43,784 nucleotides of DNA from Bondarzewia mesenterica (GCA_004802705.1 SGPL01000276.1:1-43784), one strand, 5' to 3'. Counted from the first letter of the stretch, positions 23,503-36,168 are shown. Made by a program: numbers and translations. Notes: generated from the letters alone by a model not told the origin.

Positions 23503-24848
23503 CTCACGTATGGTGTATTGCGCGTGCAATTGTAAAATTGATTTAGCGGAAGAATCTTAGCCTAGGTGAGAGTCTGCTGCGTTTGAGGATGGACAGAGGG
23601 CTGTTCCATTGAGGAAGTGCGGGAGAGTCGGAAGCAATACAGTCATCCGGTGACTGCATCAGGTCGGACGACCATATGTATATAAGTTGATGATGGACTA
23701 CAGGTGATAATTGTAGATGCAGCAATGGCTTCCCAGAATGCCTGGAGCACCTGCCAAATAGCAGCGAATGACCCTTCCTATTTGCATACGTTGCTACGTG
23801 CCAGTGTCCTATGATCGTCTGCACGCGACGCCTCACTTTCTTGTGAGACGTGATCATGCCATCAGAAGCTCACCAGGTCAGCATGCCATACCACGGGATA
23901 TTCGATTTGTAGCTTCAGAACATAGCATGTGAATGACGCTACAGATCGGTTCTCATCCAGAGACTACACCAGCTAGATATGGTGCTCAAAGAAGGGGTAA
24001 GAGTTACACAATAAACAACCCATCTCACTGAGAGGGAGCCCACCTGCCACAAAACAGTCATCAAGAACCTAGAAACTCGGGAGAGAAGCGGATTCAATAC
24101 ATAGTATAGCTCAGCTGTCGCTTTGCTTCGCATTATTTTCCGTTTATTGCACCCGCCTGACCTGCAGCAAAAGAATACTCTGCACGAATCCATTCTGGAC
24201 ACCTGCGGCACCTTCCCGCTAGACATGACCACCGCATCAAGGCGATGCATTGGGGAAATAATAATATCACGTACCTGCATATCTCACTGAATGGTGAGCT
24301 GAGAGAAATTGTTAGGCATCTAATTTGAATGGAGGACGAAACACAACGAGATGGCGTATATGAAGGACGAACGACAAAGTAAGATGCAATTCCATCTGGC
24401 GTATGCCGGCTATCGTCCGGCAACGAAACGTGACGATTCAATAACATGCGCTGGTAAAGTTCACAAGGTTTTCACTCTAAAACCTTGTTCGTGGGGTCAC
24501 GCGACGTACGGCTTAGCCCTCTGGTGACATAGCCATTCGCCTGTGCCAGATGCGCATATGAGAATCAGTGCATGAGTGTTTGTGCATACGGAATGATGAC
24601 CTTACCTGACCACAAATCTGGCTACGATCCGGCGGTGCGACGCAGTCCTGCGAACCTATCAGACAAAATAAGGAGTAGAAACAGTTGTGGAGAAAATTTG
24701 TATCAACTTGGACGCGTGTGGGATTGGTGCCACAAGGGCCGCCCGGTTCAAACGCGCATCTATTCTTCTTCAATGACATGCATTGGTCGAGCACGATGTA
24801 TTGTATAATGCGGTGCTTCAATCGTTCATTGATGACAGTCCAACACCC

Positions 24849-25171
24849 TGCTTAGCACGATGCAAGGAAGGCTCTCAGAATCAATGTAGCTTTTCTGAAG
24901 CAAATGACGACTCGTTTACACGGTTGTTTTTGAAACTGTTGCCTTTGAATCGTAAGAAAATCATCGTGGGGAAAACAAACAGGCACGTGCTTGTGATGCC
25001 AAGTTCCATAGCATCTGCAATTTTTGTTCATCAACACTTCCCGCACTCTTTCGGATCAAAGTCAAAGGAGAGATTGAGATTCGGAATCAAATGCCCAAGT
25101 TGGTTCATCATCGTTCAAGAAAAGATCACCAAATCTTGTCAACTTCCGTGTCCAGTTGAACTTGAAAGCTC
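24849..25171. other. Unique spacer between the HsbA repeat units
   Basis: About 320 nt not shared by either unit. An open frame (24783-25235 plus) crosses it but runs into repeat DNA at both ends and has no motif. No gene is called. Confidence 0.5.
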
Positions 25172-25290
25172 ACGAGAACTCAAAAGGTTGCCTACACTGA
25201 CGTATGCTAGATTTCCACCATGCCGAGTTGACTGAATGAACTACAAGATGAACAACAACATAATGATGCGTGAAAAGGAAAGAAGATGTT

Positions 25291-26019
25291 TCAAGAGGCA
25301 TAGGCAGCTACGGCCTTCGTCAACGCACTATCGACGTCCGACTTGATGCTGTTTGCCTGGTCAAGCAGGTCGGCCTGCCAGCCCCCCGTTTATTGAGGTC
25401 AGAAACAACATCCATACCATGCCAATTTTGTAGGATACTCACGGGAGTGTTGGCAATTATTGCGTCCTCAAAAGCAGACGTATCGCTTTCGAGGGTTCGG
25501 AGGTCTTGCTCGAGCGTGGGTATGTCGCTAATGGGTGACGCCTCGAAAGCCGATTTCTTTGTGACGAGGTGCTGAAGCGCAGAGATGATATCGGACCCGA
25601 GAGCCCGAAGCTGACTCAGGATTGTCTGGCCATCGGCATCGGAGAATGGGTTGGTGGCCTGAACATCTATCAGTGATGAAGAATGCAGAGTCAGATCATG
25701 TAGGTATCTTGCCTGAGTGTCAGAGGTAGCGCTGTTGATAGCGGTCTCCAAGTAAGTTGCGCCCGTGTGGATTGCCTACAAGAGATGACAGCCTCATAAT
25801 GCTTGAAACTCAAAATGCGGCTCAAAAATATACCAGTGCGTCCACAAGACTGCCTCCAGAGTCAGGGAATGCCTCGATGGCGGTGTTCAAAACGTTGACC
25901 TGGTTGTCGATGTTGGAAATGTCGTATTCGACCTGGGCAGCAGTACGTTTGGAAAGGGGGCTCGCAAGGGCAGCCAAGACGAAGGGAAAGACAACTATAG
26001 CACTGCTGATGCGAACCAT
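25291..26019 (-). CDS. HsbA-like secreted hydrophobic surface-binding protein, copy 2
   Basis: Paralogue of the gene at 22683-23414 with the same three-exon structure, signal peptide (MVRISSAIVVFPFVLAALAS) and KR site. Differences are scattered and conservative to moderate: QVEYDISNIDNQVNVLNTAI at the N-terminus and KKSAFEASPISDIPTLEQDL where copy 1 has KKPAFEALPIGGIPALVEQD, a one-residue deletion. The C-terminus is again DIDSALTKAVAAYAS. No stop or frameshift was seen, so both copies look functional. Family membership (HsbA, PF12296) and secretion are inferred from sequence pattern; adhesion or surface-coating function is inferred from the family. Confidence 0.85.
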
Positions 26020-26100
26020 AGCAAGTATCTGAATGCCAGGGTGTGGGTGCGATCCTGGTGGTGTCAATTGAGGTGGGAGGTAGAGAAAGATGCACAGAGC

Positions 26101-26107
26101 CTTTATA
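26101..26107 (-). promoter_or_regulatory. TATA box of HsbA copy 2
   Basis: Minus-strand TATAAAG, 82 nt upstream of the ATG at 26019, identical in sequence and spacing to the element before copy 1. Confidence 0.6.
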
Positions 26108-27013
26108 CTCACGCATGGTGTATTGCGCGTGCCATTGTAAAATCGATTCAGGGAAAGAATCGTAGCCTAAGTGAGGACCGACAGCGTTTATGGGTGGATC
26201 GAGGGTCATTCCATTGATGAAGCACGGGGCAATTGTCCAGTGACTGCATCAGGTGGGACGACATACGTACGTGATAACTGTAGATGCAGCGACGGCTTCC
26301 CAAAATGCCCAGAGCACCTGCTAAATAGCAGCGAATGATCACCTTCCCTGCAAAATCCTAATTGACCACGTTGCTTCCCGCTAGACTGTGGATATGTGTA
26401 ATAATATCACGCACCTGCATATCTAACTGCATGGCGAGCTGAGAGAAATTGTCAGGCGTCCGATTTGAATGGAGGGCGAAGCACAACGGGATGGCGTATG
26501 TGAAGGACGAACGACAAAGTGAGATGCAATTCCATATGGCGTATGCCGGCTATCGTTCGATAATGAAATGTGGCGGATCACATGCGCTGGTAAAGGCCAC
26601 AGGTTTTCACTCTGAAACCTTGCTGGTGAGGCCGTGAGGCGTACGGCTCTGCCCTCCGGTGACATAGCCATTCGCCTGTGCCAGATGCGCATATGAGAAT
26701 CAGTGCATGAGTGTTTGTGCATACGGAATGAAGACCTTACCTGACCACGAATCTGGCTACGATCCGGCGGTGCGATGCAGTCCTGCGAACCTACCAGACA
26801 AAACAAGGAGTAGAAAGAGTTGTGGGGAAAAAAATTATCAACTGGAACGCGTGTAGTACAATGCCATAAGGAGACTCAAACACGCATCTATTTTATTAGT
26901 GACAGGCATTGGTCAAACCCAACGTCTGTGTGATGCGGTGCTTCAATGGTTCATTGATGACAGTCTAGCACCCAGCACAGAGGGAACTTGGATCCCATCT
27001 CATAACTGGTCAC

Positions 27014-29166
27014 TTACAGTCTGTCTAGATCCAAACGACGCACACAGTCCTCATCCTCTTCTGATAGATCGTGCTCAAACTGTTCAAACACCAGGCGTGC
27101 AGCAGCGAATTTGCGCTGAATAAGGTTGGCGTGTGTTTCGCTCTGCACGATGAAGTCACATTTTTAGGGATTGGGGGTCGTTACAATCCCCTTGTAAAAA
27201 AGATAAGGAAGAAAGCTTAAGAGTGGAGAAAGCAAGAGGAGGGGGGTGCAGTCACCTTTGTCGAATAATCGTTGATATCTACGGGGATTAGATCCTTCGT
27301 TAATGGGCCAATGGCCTCTTTTAGCTTGAACGCCCACAGTAAGTTCATGGTGGTAAGGATCAAGACGAATTCATGCGTGAGATGTGAGGCGTCGTCAAGG
27401 ACACGAACAAAGGTGTTGTTCGCCAGATGCATGCCAACGCAGATGCGCTGTGAAATGCGGTGAGATACTCTATCCATTTGAATTTGGTAATATCCAGACT
27501 CACTCTGCCTCCGCCGAAATGTAGATCATTGTTACGCCCAGTAAGATCCGCGCCCAATTTGTTACCTGGTTCTGCGGCTAGGAATTGCTCAGGCCTTAAA
27601 ACTTCCGGGTCGTCATAGAAATCTGAATCATGGAACATCGCCCCTGCGATTCAAGCTGTATTAGCGATAAGCCGCGTCCACGATCATTACAGGCTCACAC
27701 TGATCGATGAAGGTAGTGCATCCCTTCGGAATACAGAAGCCATCCACCTTCTCATCTCCTGAGGTGTAATGTGGTACTCCGAGGGGAACTATAGGCCTGA
27801 AGCGCAGAGTCTGATGATCATGATCAAAACGATATGAATGAACGGTGGTTCGTCGTTTTGTACGTCTTTGATGATAGCTTGCACATACGGGAGGCTTTGA
27901 AAGTCTTCTAGGACTGGAGCTCTGTCCGACCCAATCACGGAATCAATTTCTTCTTGGGCCTTCAATTGCACCTCTGGATGAGCAACAAGCCAGAGAGTGA
28001 GACTCTGTAAGAAGAGGGCCGTAGTATCGGCTTCGCCTTCCACCAGTGCTGCGCAGGTACCGCTGATAAATTGTTGACACTGGTCAGATATGATGTGAAA
28101 ACGAACCGAATAAGCTCGCGTTCAACTCCACTCTTTACCTGCTCGTCCAATACATGTTGCAGAGCTCAACCATTCGTGATGCCGCGCGCGATCCGTTGCT
28201 CACACAGGTCAATCAAGCCGCCGTACAGCTTGAACTGCAGTTCACGGATCTCGCTGCACAGAGCCTTCCATGACACCCATCTCGCGGGCACGTACTTGAA
28301 GATCGGGATAAATTCGACTGGCGGGTGTGCTCCTGGCTCATACATAGGTATTCATTTATCTGACGATTCTTTAAACCTGAGGACAACATGGCTAGTTCTG
28401 CGTAGGGAGCACATGCCAGCCCAAATGGAAGTAAGGACGGAGTCTGTGTATCGCTTGAAATGATCCGCAAATTCCTACATGGCAATATCGACCAAGATTG
28501 AAGCTAGCGGGAGGACGGGGATGGGAGGCTACAGAACGTACCTCTGAGCTGGGTAGCTTCTGCTTGCTGGAGATAGGAAGGNGTCCTCCACATGCCTCCA
28601 TCGTAAGCATATTTTGCATGATTCGCCGACCGCGCCACCAGCATCGGGCTGCAAATGAGAAAAAAAAATTGGTACTCGGTTGGGGTATGCTTCGTCATGC
28701 TCACAGTATCTTGCAAAACCGATGTTGGTACCGTCTGTGACCAAGTCCACGAGATGGCTGGGAGGGCGGTCTGATGTATTGGCACTTTTCTGATCGATCA
28801 ATTCACGAGAGATNCGAGGATCCGATTCCAGGATAATGGNTTNGGAGCNAATCTTCANCTACAGAGCAAGACAAATNTGATCAANATTTNAGANAAATNG
28901 TTCATAAAAGATATANGGAAATNATGNCACCGTATTTCCTTGCCNAANCGGTAAATCTGCNCCGTCTCTNAGNNAGATACAGGGCATATGCAGGACAAGN
29001 NNGCCACGTACTGAAGATAAGCATCNCTTCGNGGNTAAACATGTAGGTTTCCGAGGATAGGNNCAGTAGGAGGCCCNGNCGGNAGGCCATGCTNTCTTCT
29101 NCCAATCCNGAAAATCTNGACTAGTAGCAGAACGAGACCAATTCCAACGAAAGATTNCNTAGACAT
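27014..29166 (-). pseudogene. Cytochrome P450 pseudogene, paralogue of the 13590-15934 gene
   Basis: All landmarks of the plus-strand P450 recur in order on the minus strand: N-terminal anchor from ATG 29164-29166, a PILGNLHV hinge, [74 protein letters not shown] (I-helix), [39 protein letters not shown] joined to RICVG (heme loop), and [15 protein letters not shown] near the end. It is broken by at least three in-frame stops: TGA 28352-28354 (a Trp codon in the paralogue), TGA 28166-28168 (Cys in the paralogue) and TAA 27164-27166 (Phe in the paralogue). The K-helix Glu is Asp (27864-27866), giving DTLR. The first 350 bases hold many N. The original stop TAA is at 27014-27016. Confidence 0.88.
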
Positions 29167-31334
29167 GATTCTGNTGGNTTATCTGGGTTGCGGATATCAT
29201 GAGGAGATTGACCGCCCTATTNATACCAGTAGGTCAGCGCTCAGCATTCCATACAGCCTGAGTNTGNTACACTGAACCTTGTTGCGATGACCGGGCCCCG
29301 TGCAGACGAACGTAGGGATTGATACCACCGGTGCCAGAAGAATGTACGAGTCATTCCCATGCGTCAATGAGGTGTGCACGGTCGATATACGAGGGTAGGG
29401 AGGGCGGATCCTTGTATCTAAAAATAAAACATAATCTCAAATCAACCTTCGTAGTTTACAGTAGAAATGATTTGTTTTTAGTTACACCGGGGCCAAGAGG
29501 TCCCTCNTTGCCCTCGCGCTGTAGACACTATCACATTGTCATTCTTCAAGCCTCCTTCCCATGCGTCCGTGAGAGGTCTCCGTCGATGTCCCGCTTGCGC
29601 TGTGCAGATCAGACAGCCCGTCGTGAGCCGAATCAGTTGACAGTGACGATACTTTGTGATTGTAAGGAAGGGAGAAGAGGAATGATTTTATTTCATTTCA
29701 CNGTTATTGTTGACACTGGACCNTAAGTATGCATGTGCCAGTGCGACTAACAGTGAACACTACTAATAGTACAAGTGAACCGTTAATGCTGCATGAGCCG
29801 CTGACTTAACAAATTCCGATCGTACCTATATACAACTGGTCAGAATCGACCGATGTGAATGCATATCAGTGGGCTCGGGAATCATTGGCGTGCACAAGAT
29901 CAAGAAACAGAGAAGAGGNGTCACTGGTATGCGGCGAGGGCAAAGGGGCAAGACCCGGCCATTCATTACCGCGGCTCCGAGCTCGGCGTTGCCGGGCCCG
30001 ATGCTCTGCACTCAGTAAGACTCATGAAGCCTGCTCCTCTCCATCNTGATCCTCAACCGCCTTGCCTCATCTGCGGAGCATAGCTAAAACCGNACTCACA
30101 CCCACGCTCCCGTGAGGAAGAAGTTTTCTACCNGANTGTTGGACTCTTACTACTAGATCAGCTTGGATCNGCTTGGTTTCTGCCAAAANCCATCAATCCC
30201 GTAAATCCGTTGTTTNCTTGCTGATTTCGTGATCTTCAGTAGTACATGAGCCGTTCTGCATTGTTTTGTAGCCATCCGCTGTGCGGCTCTGCAACAGTTT
30301 GGTCGTCCTCAGAAACATTGTCAAGTCAACGCGATCAATCTCATCTTCCACTCAGCANCACACCCTACTTGCAGCACACGTCAGACCTTTTCCAACTGAC
30401 TTTCGATTTCGTTTGCTTGAGCGCGTATCAAAAACGTCACTTTGGACGTTTCGACCAACATACTTGTCCTATACAGTGTGTGCGACATTGTGAACGGTCA
30501 AACCGTTGTAANATGTGAGTGGCTTCTCTCACTATCCAGGCTTATGCCGCCATCTTGATTCTTCAGATCATCAGCGAGAAGAGTTNGGGAAAGTATNGGA
30601 TTCTGAAACTTAGTNGGTCAAATTCTCATCTTCTAGTGAGGAAGCACTAATCTGCGATGCGATANTTTGATCGCTAGTCACCCGCCGATAATAATGGAAN
30701 ACTGACATACTTTGNAAGGCACTCCGGATACTGTTATCCTATCTCTAAGAAAAATCTGTATTGAGAGGTATGGAAGCGCTAGCGCAATACTGTAATGTCA
30801 CATCAACGGCCACCTTCGGTACGCATCGCTGCTTCTGTCCTACTGGTCAGTTAAAAATGCGCACTAATGCTTTGACTNTGTGTCCTACAAGCCTTTGATC
30901 ATTCGGCTGCACAATAGGCCATACAATGGATTCAAACACCTGTCACATACAGTATGTCTGAAGGTCATAGGATGGANGAGCGTTGCCGTGGTCTCGGCGC
31001 ACGATAGCTACTAGATCCGATGGTATCCATATTGCGGAACAGATGAAGAGAAATATTCGTCCTAGACTTGTTGAGGTATTTAAGCTGACCAGATATGCTG
31101 TTGATCACAGCTTCTGCCCTCGCAGCTCTCGAACGCTATCTCGCCTANCCGTTTCTTCTAAGCCCCCCCGCTCAAGTCCATCTTCACTGACGAGANTATT
31201 ACCCTATTTTCTATGTCGGTGGATCTGACCGCCTGGGGACATGCGTATGCGGAACGCTGTTGTCAGCGTATGTTTCTCTTTTGTTAGGCTATTTTCAAAT
31301 AGTCTCATTTGACATGGGTGCACGTATCTAATAG
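29167..31334. other. Intergenic with scattered ambiguous bases
   Basis: About 2.1 kb with many single N positions and stop-dense frames on both strands. No family text was found. A possible first exon of the following DUF6533 gene starts at ATG 31095 (MLLITASALAALERYLA), resembling the SSLLAALADLH start of copies A and B, but the donor site is unclear. The left part should contain the promoter of the P450 pseudogene. Confidence 0.4.
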
Positions 31335-32997
31335 TGGCGAGTGCAACCCTTGTCGTCTATGAGTTTTGTAAGTGTTCCGACTTTCGTTGCACGNGGCGAA
31401 ACTAGTTTTCATTATCCTTCCCCAGTTCTTCAATATAGCAACGAGGCAAGTCACGAATCTTTGTTGTGGTACTTTCAAAGCCAGTAATCGTCCGCACGAC
31501 TGGAAGGTTGAGCTCTTCTGGGTGAGAGCATCAGCTTTTCGTACCTCAGCATACGCAGCCATCTCTGATGAGTGCTCCTCGAACGTAGAAAAAGCGTTGG
31601 TCCCTTGGGAAGGTCATCTTCTTATGGGTTGGCGCATCTGAACTTGTAACAACCATACTGGACTTATTCTCACACTAGAGCCGCTACTACAGTGTCGGGT
31701 TCATCATGTAAGCTATTCTTCTCCNATACACTCAGAAGGCAATGGGTCTGATANGCCGTTCCGCAGTGGCAACGCTATCGGTGCGCTCNNTTCCATCGAC
31801 AGTCTTCTATGAAACTCAACATAAAAATCAGTTTTCCTGATTCCATNTCCATCCAAGAATGTATGTTGCCCTTCTGAGCCTATGTGACTTGCGCTGAGAC
31901 GGTACTTATGTTTCTTCCTGCAGTAGTNCGTGATCATTNATAATTCGCACTTAACAGCAACGTCCGACGTTTCGCCATCAAACTCAATGTCTTCTAGCTG
32001 TACGGCATTTTCGANATCTTTCTACTTGCTATTCAATNGAATTTTCTGACCACTGCATAGGTGAAAGATTTTTGCGATGGCAAAACTACGGTGCATCCAT
32101 TCAGGTCATCACAACCCATGGCAAGAGCACTNAGTTTGTGAATACCCGTCCTCAAACAATATTGACCNATGGCAATCTTTTCGACAGTCGTTCTCGAGTT
32201 NCGGCTATACGCTATGTATAGAAGCAACCGTTTTGTAACGATACTACTCGTCTTTCTTNTCATTGGCGAGTCAGTCGTTTCAGGTGTCATCTTCAGTTTT
32301 CCTAGCGGGTCCGCAAGTTTCGGTCAGGACACCGCTTTTCTGTGTTTTCTTCCTCCAAAAGTTGACGCTACCACNAATGCTTCAAGGAACCAATAATCCT
32401 GCAAACGGNGTCTTCATCTGCGCCGATGCGGACGGCATGGGAAAACCTTGGATTGTATTCAACTGGACGGCGACACTATTGATCGAATGCATTCTTCTAG
32501 TCCTGAGCTTGTATAAAGCCTGGAGCAACCGTGATATCTCCATGAACAACGGATTGTTTCGAGTCATTACTAGAGATTCTGTCTATTATTTTGCCATGTG
32601 CGTANNNNTTGCGTCTCCAGTCTCTTAAGACATCTCACCTCACNACTTCTTAGCATATTCTGGGTTTATCTTTTGAACCAGATNNTNTGGATTCTGAATA
32701 TTGTGTGTCCGATATAGTTCTACTATCAANTTTCTTTATNATTGGCACGCTGAGCTCTGTGTTACACAGATCACCCTGAANGAACTTGGANCGGGCTTNG
32801 CCTACTCGATATCCTCGATTCTCGCCAATAGGTTGATGATTTACCTACGCAAGGCGTACTANCATCAATCGGAGACATCTGAATACGCCTCCACTTCTCA
32901 AGATCAAAATGTCATCGAGATTGTAGCGCTGCAGGGAACCCATCACCGTGCAGGTNATTACGANCTTAGGACGTTCCGAGAGCACACGGGACTCTAG
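31335..32997 (+). CDS. DUF6533 family membrane protein, copy C (5' end uncertain)
   Basis: The DUF6533 core is again assembled from short exons: ASATLVVYEF; a 20-nt exon giving FLQYSNE, whose 3' intron would use a GC donor; VELFW; WSLGKVIFLW; an intron with in-frame stops; SRYYSVGFIM. Further on come VVLELRLYAMYRSNRFVTI, LLVFL and SVVSGVIFSFPSG, then ADGMGKPWIVFNWTATLLIE, CILLVLSLYKAWSN and LFRVITRDSVYYFAM, and finally AYSISSILANRLMIYLRKAY with a tail ending EHTGL. Intron positions in the core match copies A and B, but the sequence is much more diverged, so this is an older paralogue. About 20 N bases and an unresolved stretch at 31680-32160 prevent judging whether it is intact. Confidence 0.68.
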
Positions 32998-35900
32998 GCG
33001 AGTGCTTTCGTTACCGCGTCGCGCGTCGCNCAATTTTTTANTGAGTCCTGACCACGGGACGACATCTCTCCTGATAACACAGCGGCTTCGTCTAGATCGT
33101 TTTGGTTTGTGATTCGTTTTCTTTGAATTCCCATGTGATGATATGCCTTCTTCTCTCCGTGTATTATGCTGGAGTATGCAATGTTGTTACTTCACGATAT
33201 CTATTGTTTCTTGATACTTATACCTCGTGGCGGAAACTTACTATGCTCCCTCCGCAGAGTTGCAGATAAGTGNCATCCGTNTCGGAAAGCTCAGTCTCAA
33301 TTGGTAACTTGCTCAACCNTCTCGGTGCAGTCNTAGTGCTATCATGTCATGCNCTTCAGGACTATATCGAATATTGTTATGAAGAGTGAGGATCCCTTCT
33401 AGTATCCACCTCGGAAAGCGGGAAGTTTAGCGGAGTTTTGCAGTGGTTTTATGCTTGCTAAACTTTGCCAATTGTCAGTCTCCGATTGCTGACAATACTC
33501 TTGCTTCAGGGACGTGCCGGAATATATTCATGACGGTCAGTAGCATATTGAGAATGGTGAGATACGTTCGCATCTGCGTGGAAGCATACGCTCACAGCAT
33601 CAAGATTTGGATTCTATCCTGGAAACGCATCCATGCCATAACCATGTGGTCCGAATTCGAAGTCAAGAGTTTTCCGGATCCCCGCTTTACACAACGGACT
33701 GCTTCCTTTCTTCCTTATGCGATCATGCGACTCGGAGAGTGCAGAGTGATCAGCAAAGATTTTCCTCATTCATATGCCCCATCTCGCACGAAGGCTTGTC
33801 GTTCTCCGCAATTTGCAGCCAGGCGGCTTTCTCTGATCTATGTTTATAACCAGCAAACCGTCCACTTGAATTGAGGTTGTCATTGCTATACTGTGCAACT
33901 TGGACAATGTGATCACACTGTGTACCACTGTGCTTGTAGAGTCCAGCAAACCTTACACTCAGCAATGGAAAAAAAGGCCCCTGGCACTTGCGAGGTGGAG
34001 TCTGTCGCAGCCAAAGCTGTTTTCATGACAGCTCTGACGTCGAACCGGCAAGTAGTTCGAAGCTTGAAGAATATTCAAGTAAGTCTATGTTCCCATTCGT
34101 GTTTGACGGCCCAGATAATCAGACCATGTTGACCCGCAGATCACTGGATAAACTCGGTGAAAAGGTGGAAATTCCGAAGGTATAAGAGGGCACATCTATT
34201 CGTCCTCCAACAATTCAACTTTTCTCCTGCATCATATCAAGGCGTTCCCAAGCTCGTCCAGAGAAGCATCGGGCGCGTCTTCTTCGGCGCATGTACCCAC
34301 CGCCTATACAAATCTCGACAACAGAATTCCCTGAGCGCTCTTCTCGGACGCGGAGCTCTGGCCGGAATTCTTATGTCGGTGGGGTGGGGTGTGGACGGTT
34401 GTGAGCCTTGCCCACTTCATCAACTTCCTGAGTCTTTTCAGATGGTCAGTCTTCTCAATCTGCCATACTACATTCTCTCATTTCATTTTCGAAGAATGAT
34501 TCTGTCGGTCTGGTTCAGAGCCCTCCTCATCCCGTGTCCCTTTCCACCATCGCCCACTCCACCTACGAGCATGGTTTTGCTTCTGGAGTGCAGAACTTGG
34601 CGTAGGGGAGGGTGTATGATGGGTGTCGACTGCCGCTGCGACGCTGCAGGCGTCGACGAGCTTGTTGGAATTTGATGGGCTCGTCGTGTGGGATCGTTGG
34701 GGCTGTCGTGAGGAACGACCAAGGTGAGTGACGCTTTTCGGTCTTTCCGTACTCTAGGACACCGTCGATTTCGTTCTACATCGCCATTATCATTGTCACA
34801 CACCATATCGCCATCACCATCGCCGTAATTTACACTCAATATCCGACATCTCATTTGCCATCGGGACTTCTACTATACGCTCGACCTCTTACAACCCTCA
34901 CATCTATTTGTCACTTCATACCCAATCCTACCACCTACCACTCGTATTTGTTGGTTATTTCCGGGCCCTCCGTGGTGGTCCTTACTATAGTTTCTGCGCT
35001 GGCAAGCGCATGGGCTCCGGTTTCTGGCATGTACATACCACGATGCTACGAGGCCTGGCATTAATTGTCACTCAATATCATCGTTTTGAACACCCACTCA
35101 CCATAATCACCGTAAAATTCATTGGCTGGTCGAGCGTGCACAAAACCCGCGGCTATCTTTTGGATTTTCGATTCGAAATTCCATCGCATAGCGGCATAAT
35201 GGACACGTGATCGTGTCACATCATGCACACTGCAAGAGCCTGCAAGAGCCTCTCTGAGTCACTCTTTCACCGTTCATGAGCTCCATCTATCCACATCTCC
35301 CAACATTGTCACCTTTCCTTTCTTCTTCTTCAATATGATCAGAGATTTGACGCTGGAAATTATTGCTCGGTCCGTCGGACTACGACTTTACCATTGGGGC
35401 CCACCGTCGAGAGCCTGTAAACAATGGTCTTATCGATGAATGACAGTCCGCTTTCAAACATCCGCCCAAAAACCTCTACCCTCTCTGCCTGGCCACCCAG
35501 CATATTGGACAGACCATACAAGGCCTACCCGCGATCAGATCCCATAAACCTTAGACCCGAGTAAACCGTGTGAGTCCATATCTTGCCTGTACCTTCATCT
35601 AATCGCCTCATCAGCTCGCACTGGCCCTTCGCCTTTAACCCCGATGCACGGAATCGGGCGAGCGCGCGATTTCGTTTCATATATTATATCATATCCCCTG
35701 CGCATTTGAGATTGGCAATCACGTCTGCCATGTAATGCCTAGTTCTCTCGAATTCGCAGGATAGAATTACTTATGTCCAACAATCTCGGTGATAATATTG
35801 CCGCCTTGGTAACGTCCTGTTGGAGCTCGCCGTCCATAGCGCTGTCGGACCGACGCTCATGACGCTGTCTTTCGTTCGCATTGCGCAGGGACGGGTAGTA

Positions 35901-36168
35901 CTTCTTCGCTCTTCAGCAGTTCCAGGCGCTGAAGATAGACGCATCGTTGTGTTTGCCCATTCGCTTTCCTTGTCAAACTTTTCCGCATCGTAGGTGAGTC
36001 TATAAACGATAACGAAACAGCTCGTATTCACACAATACTAATGCAATAAGTACAATGAAGCAGAAAGCATAAGTCATAATAAAAGCGCGCATAGTACGTC
36101 CCAAGATCCTGTAAAGCCATGACTTCGTTCGTGTCCACCTACAGTTGGGAGGGCTCCGACGCGAACGC
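32998..36168. other. Intergenic, 3.2 kb, nothing recognised
   Basis: No frame shows a recognisable domain, signal peptide or consistent splicing. The longest plus-strand frame (34157-34675) and minus-strand frame (34483-34854) overlap antisense and look like composition-driven open frames. A small direct repeat (TGCAAGAGCC twice, about 35230-35250) was seen. It may include UTRs of genes on either side. Confidence 0.4.

Larger units (their letters stand above)
22569..24848. repeat. Tandem segmental duplication, HsbA unit 1
   Basis: Unit 1 starts near ACGAGAATTCAAACGGTTGCC and ends near CGTTCATTGATGACAGTC. Unit 2 (25172-26973) repeats it in the same orientation. Shared parts are the 3' flank, the whole HsbA gene with introns, the promoter and more than 0.9 kb of upstream DNA. 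Unit 1 carries extra sequence near 23900-24300 that unit 2 lacks, so it is about 0.5 kb longer. About 320 nt of unrelated sequence separates the units. Confidence 0.85.
25172..26973. repeat. Tandem segmental duplication, HsbA unit 2
   Basis: The second copy of the unit described at 22569-24848, in the same orientation. Coding parts are more similar than flanks, and the upstream noncoding part is shortened. The right end is near TTCATTGATGACAGTCTAGC. Confidence 0.85.

Noticed and set aside
26423..26806. 127-codon minus-strand frame shared in part with 24133-24821
   Set aside because: Shared only because it lies in the duplicated HsbA flank; the two copies are in different frames and lengths, so coding is unlikely.
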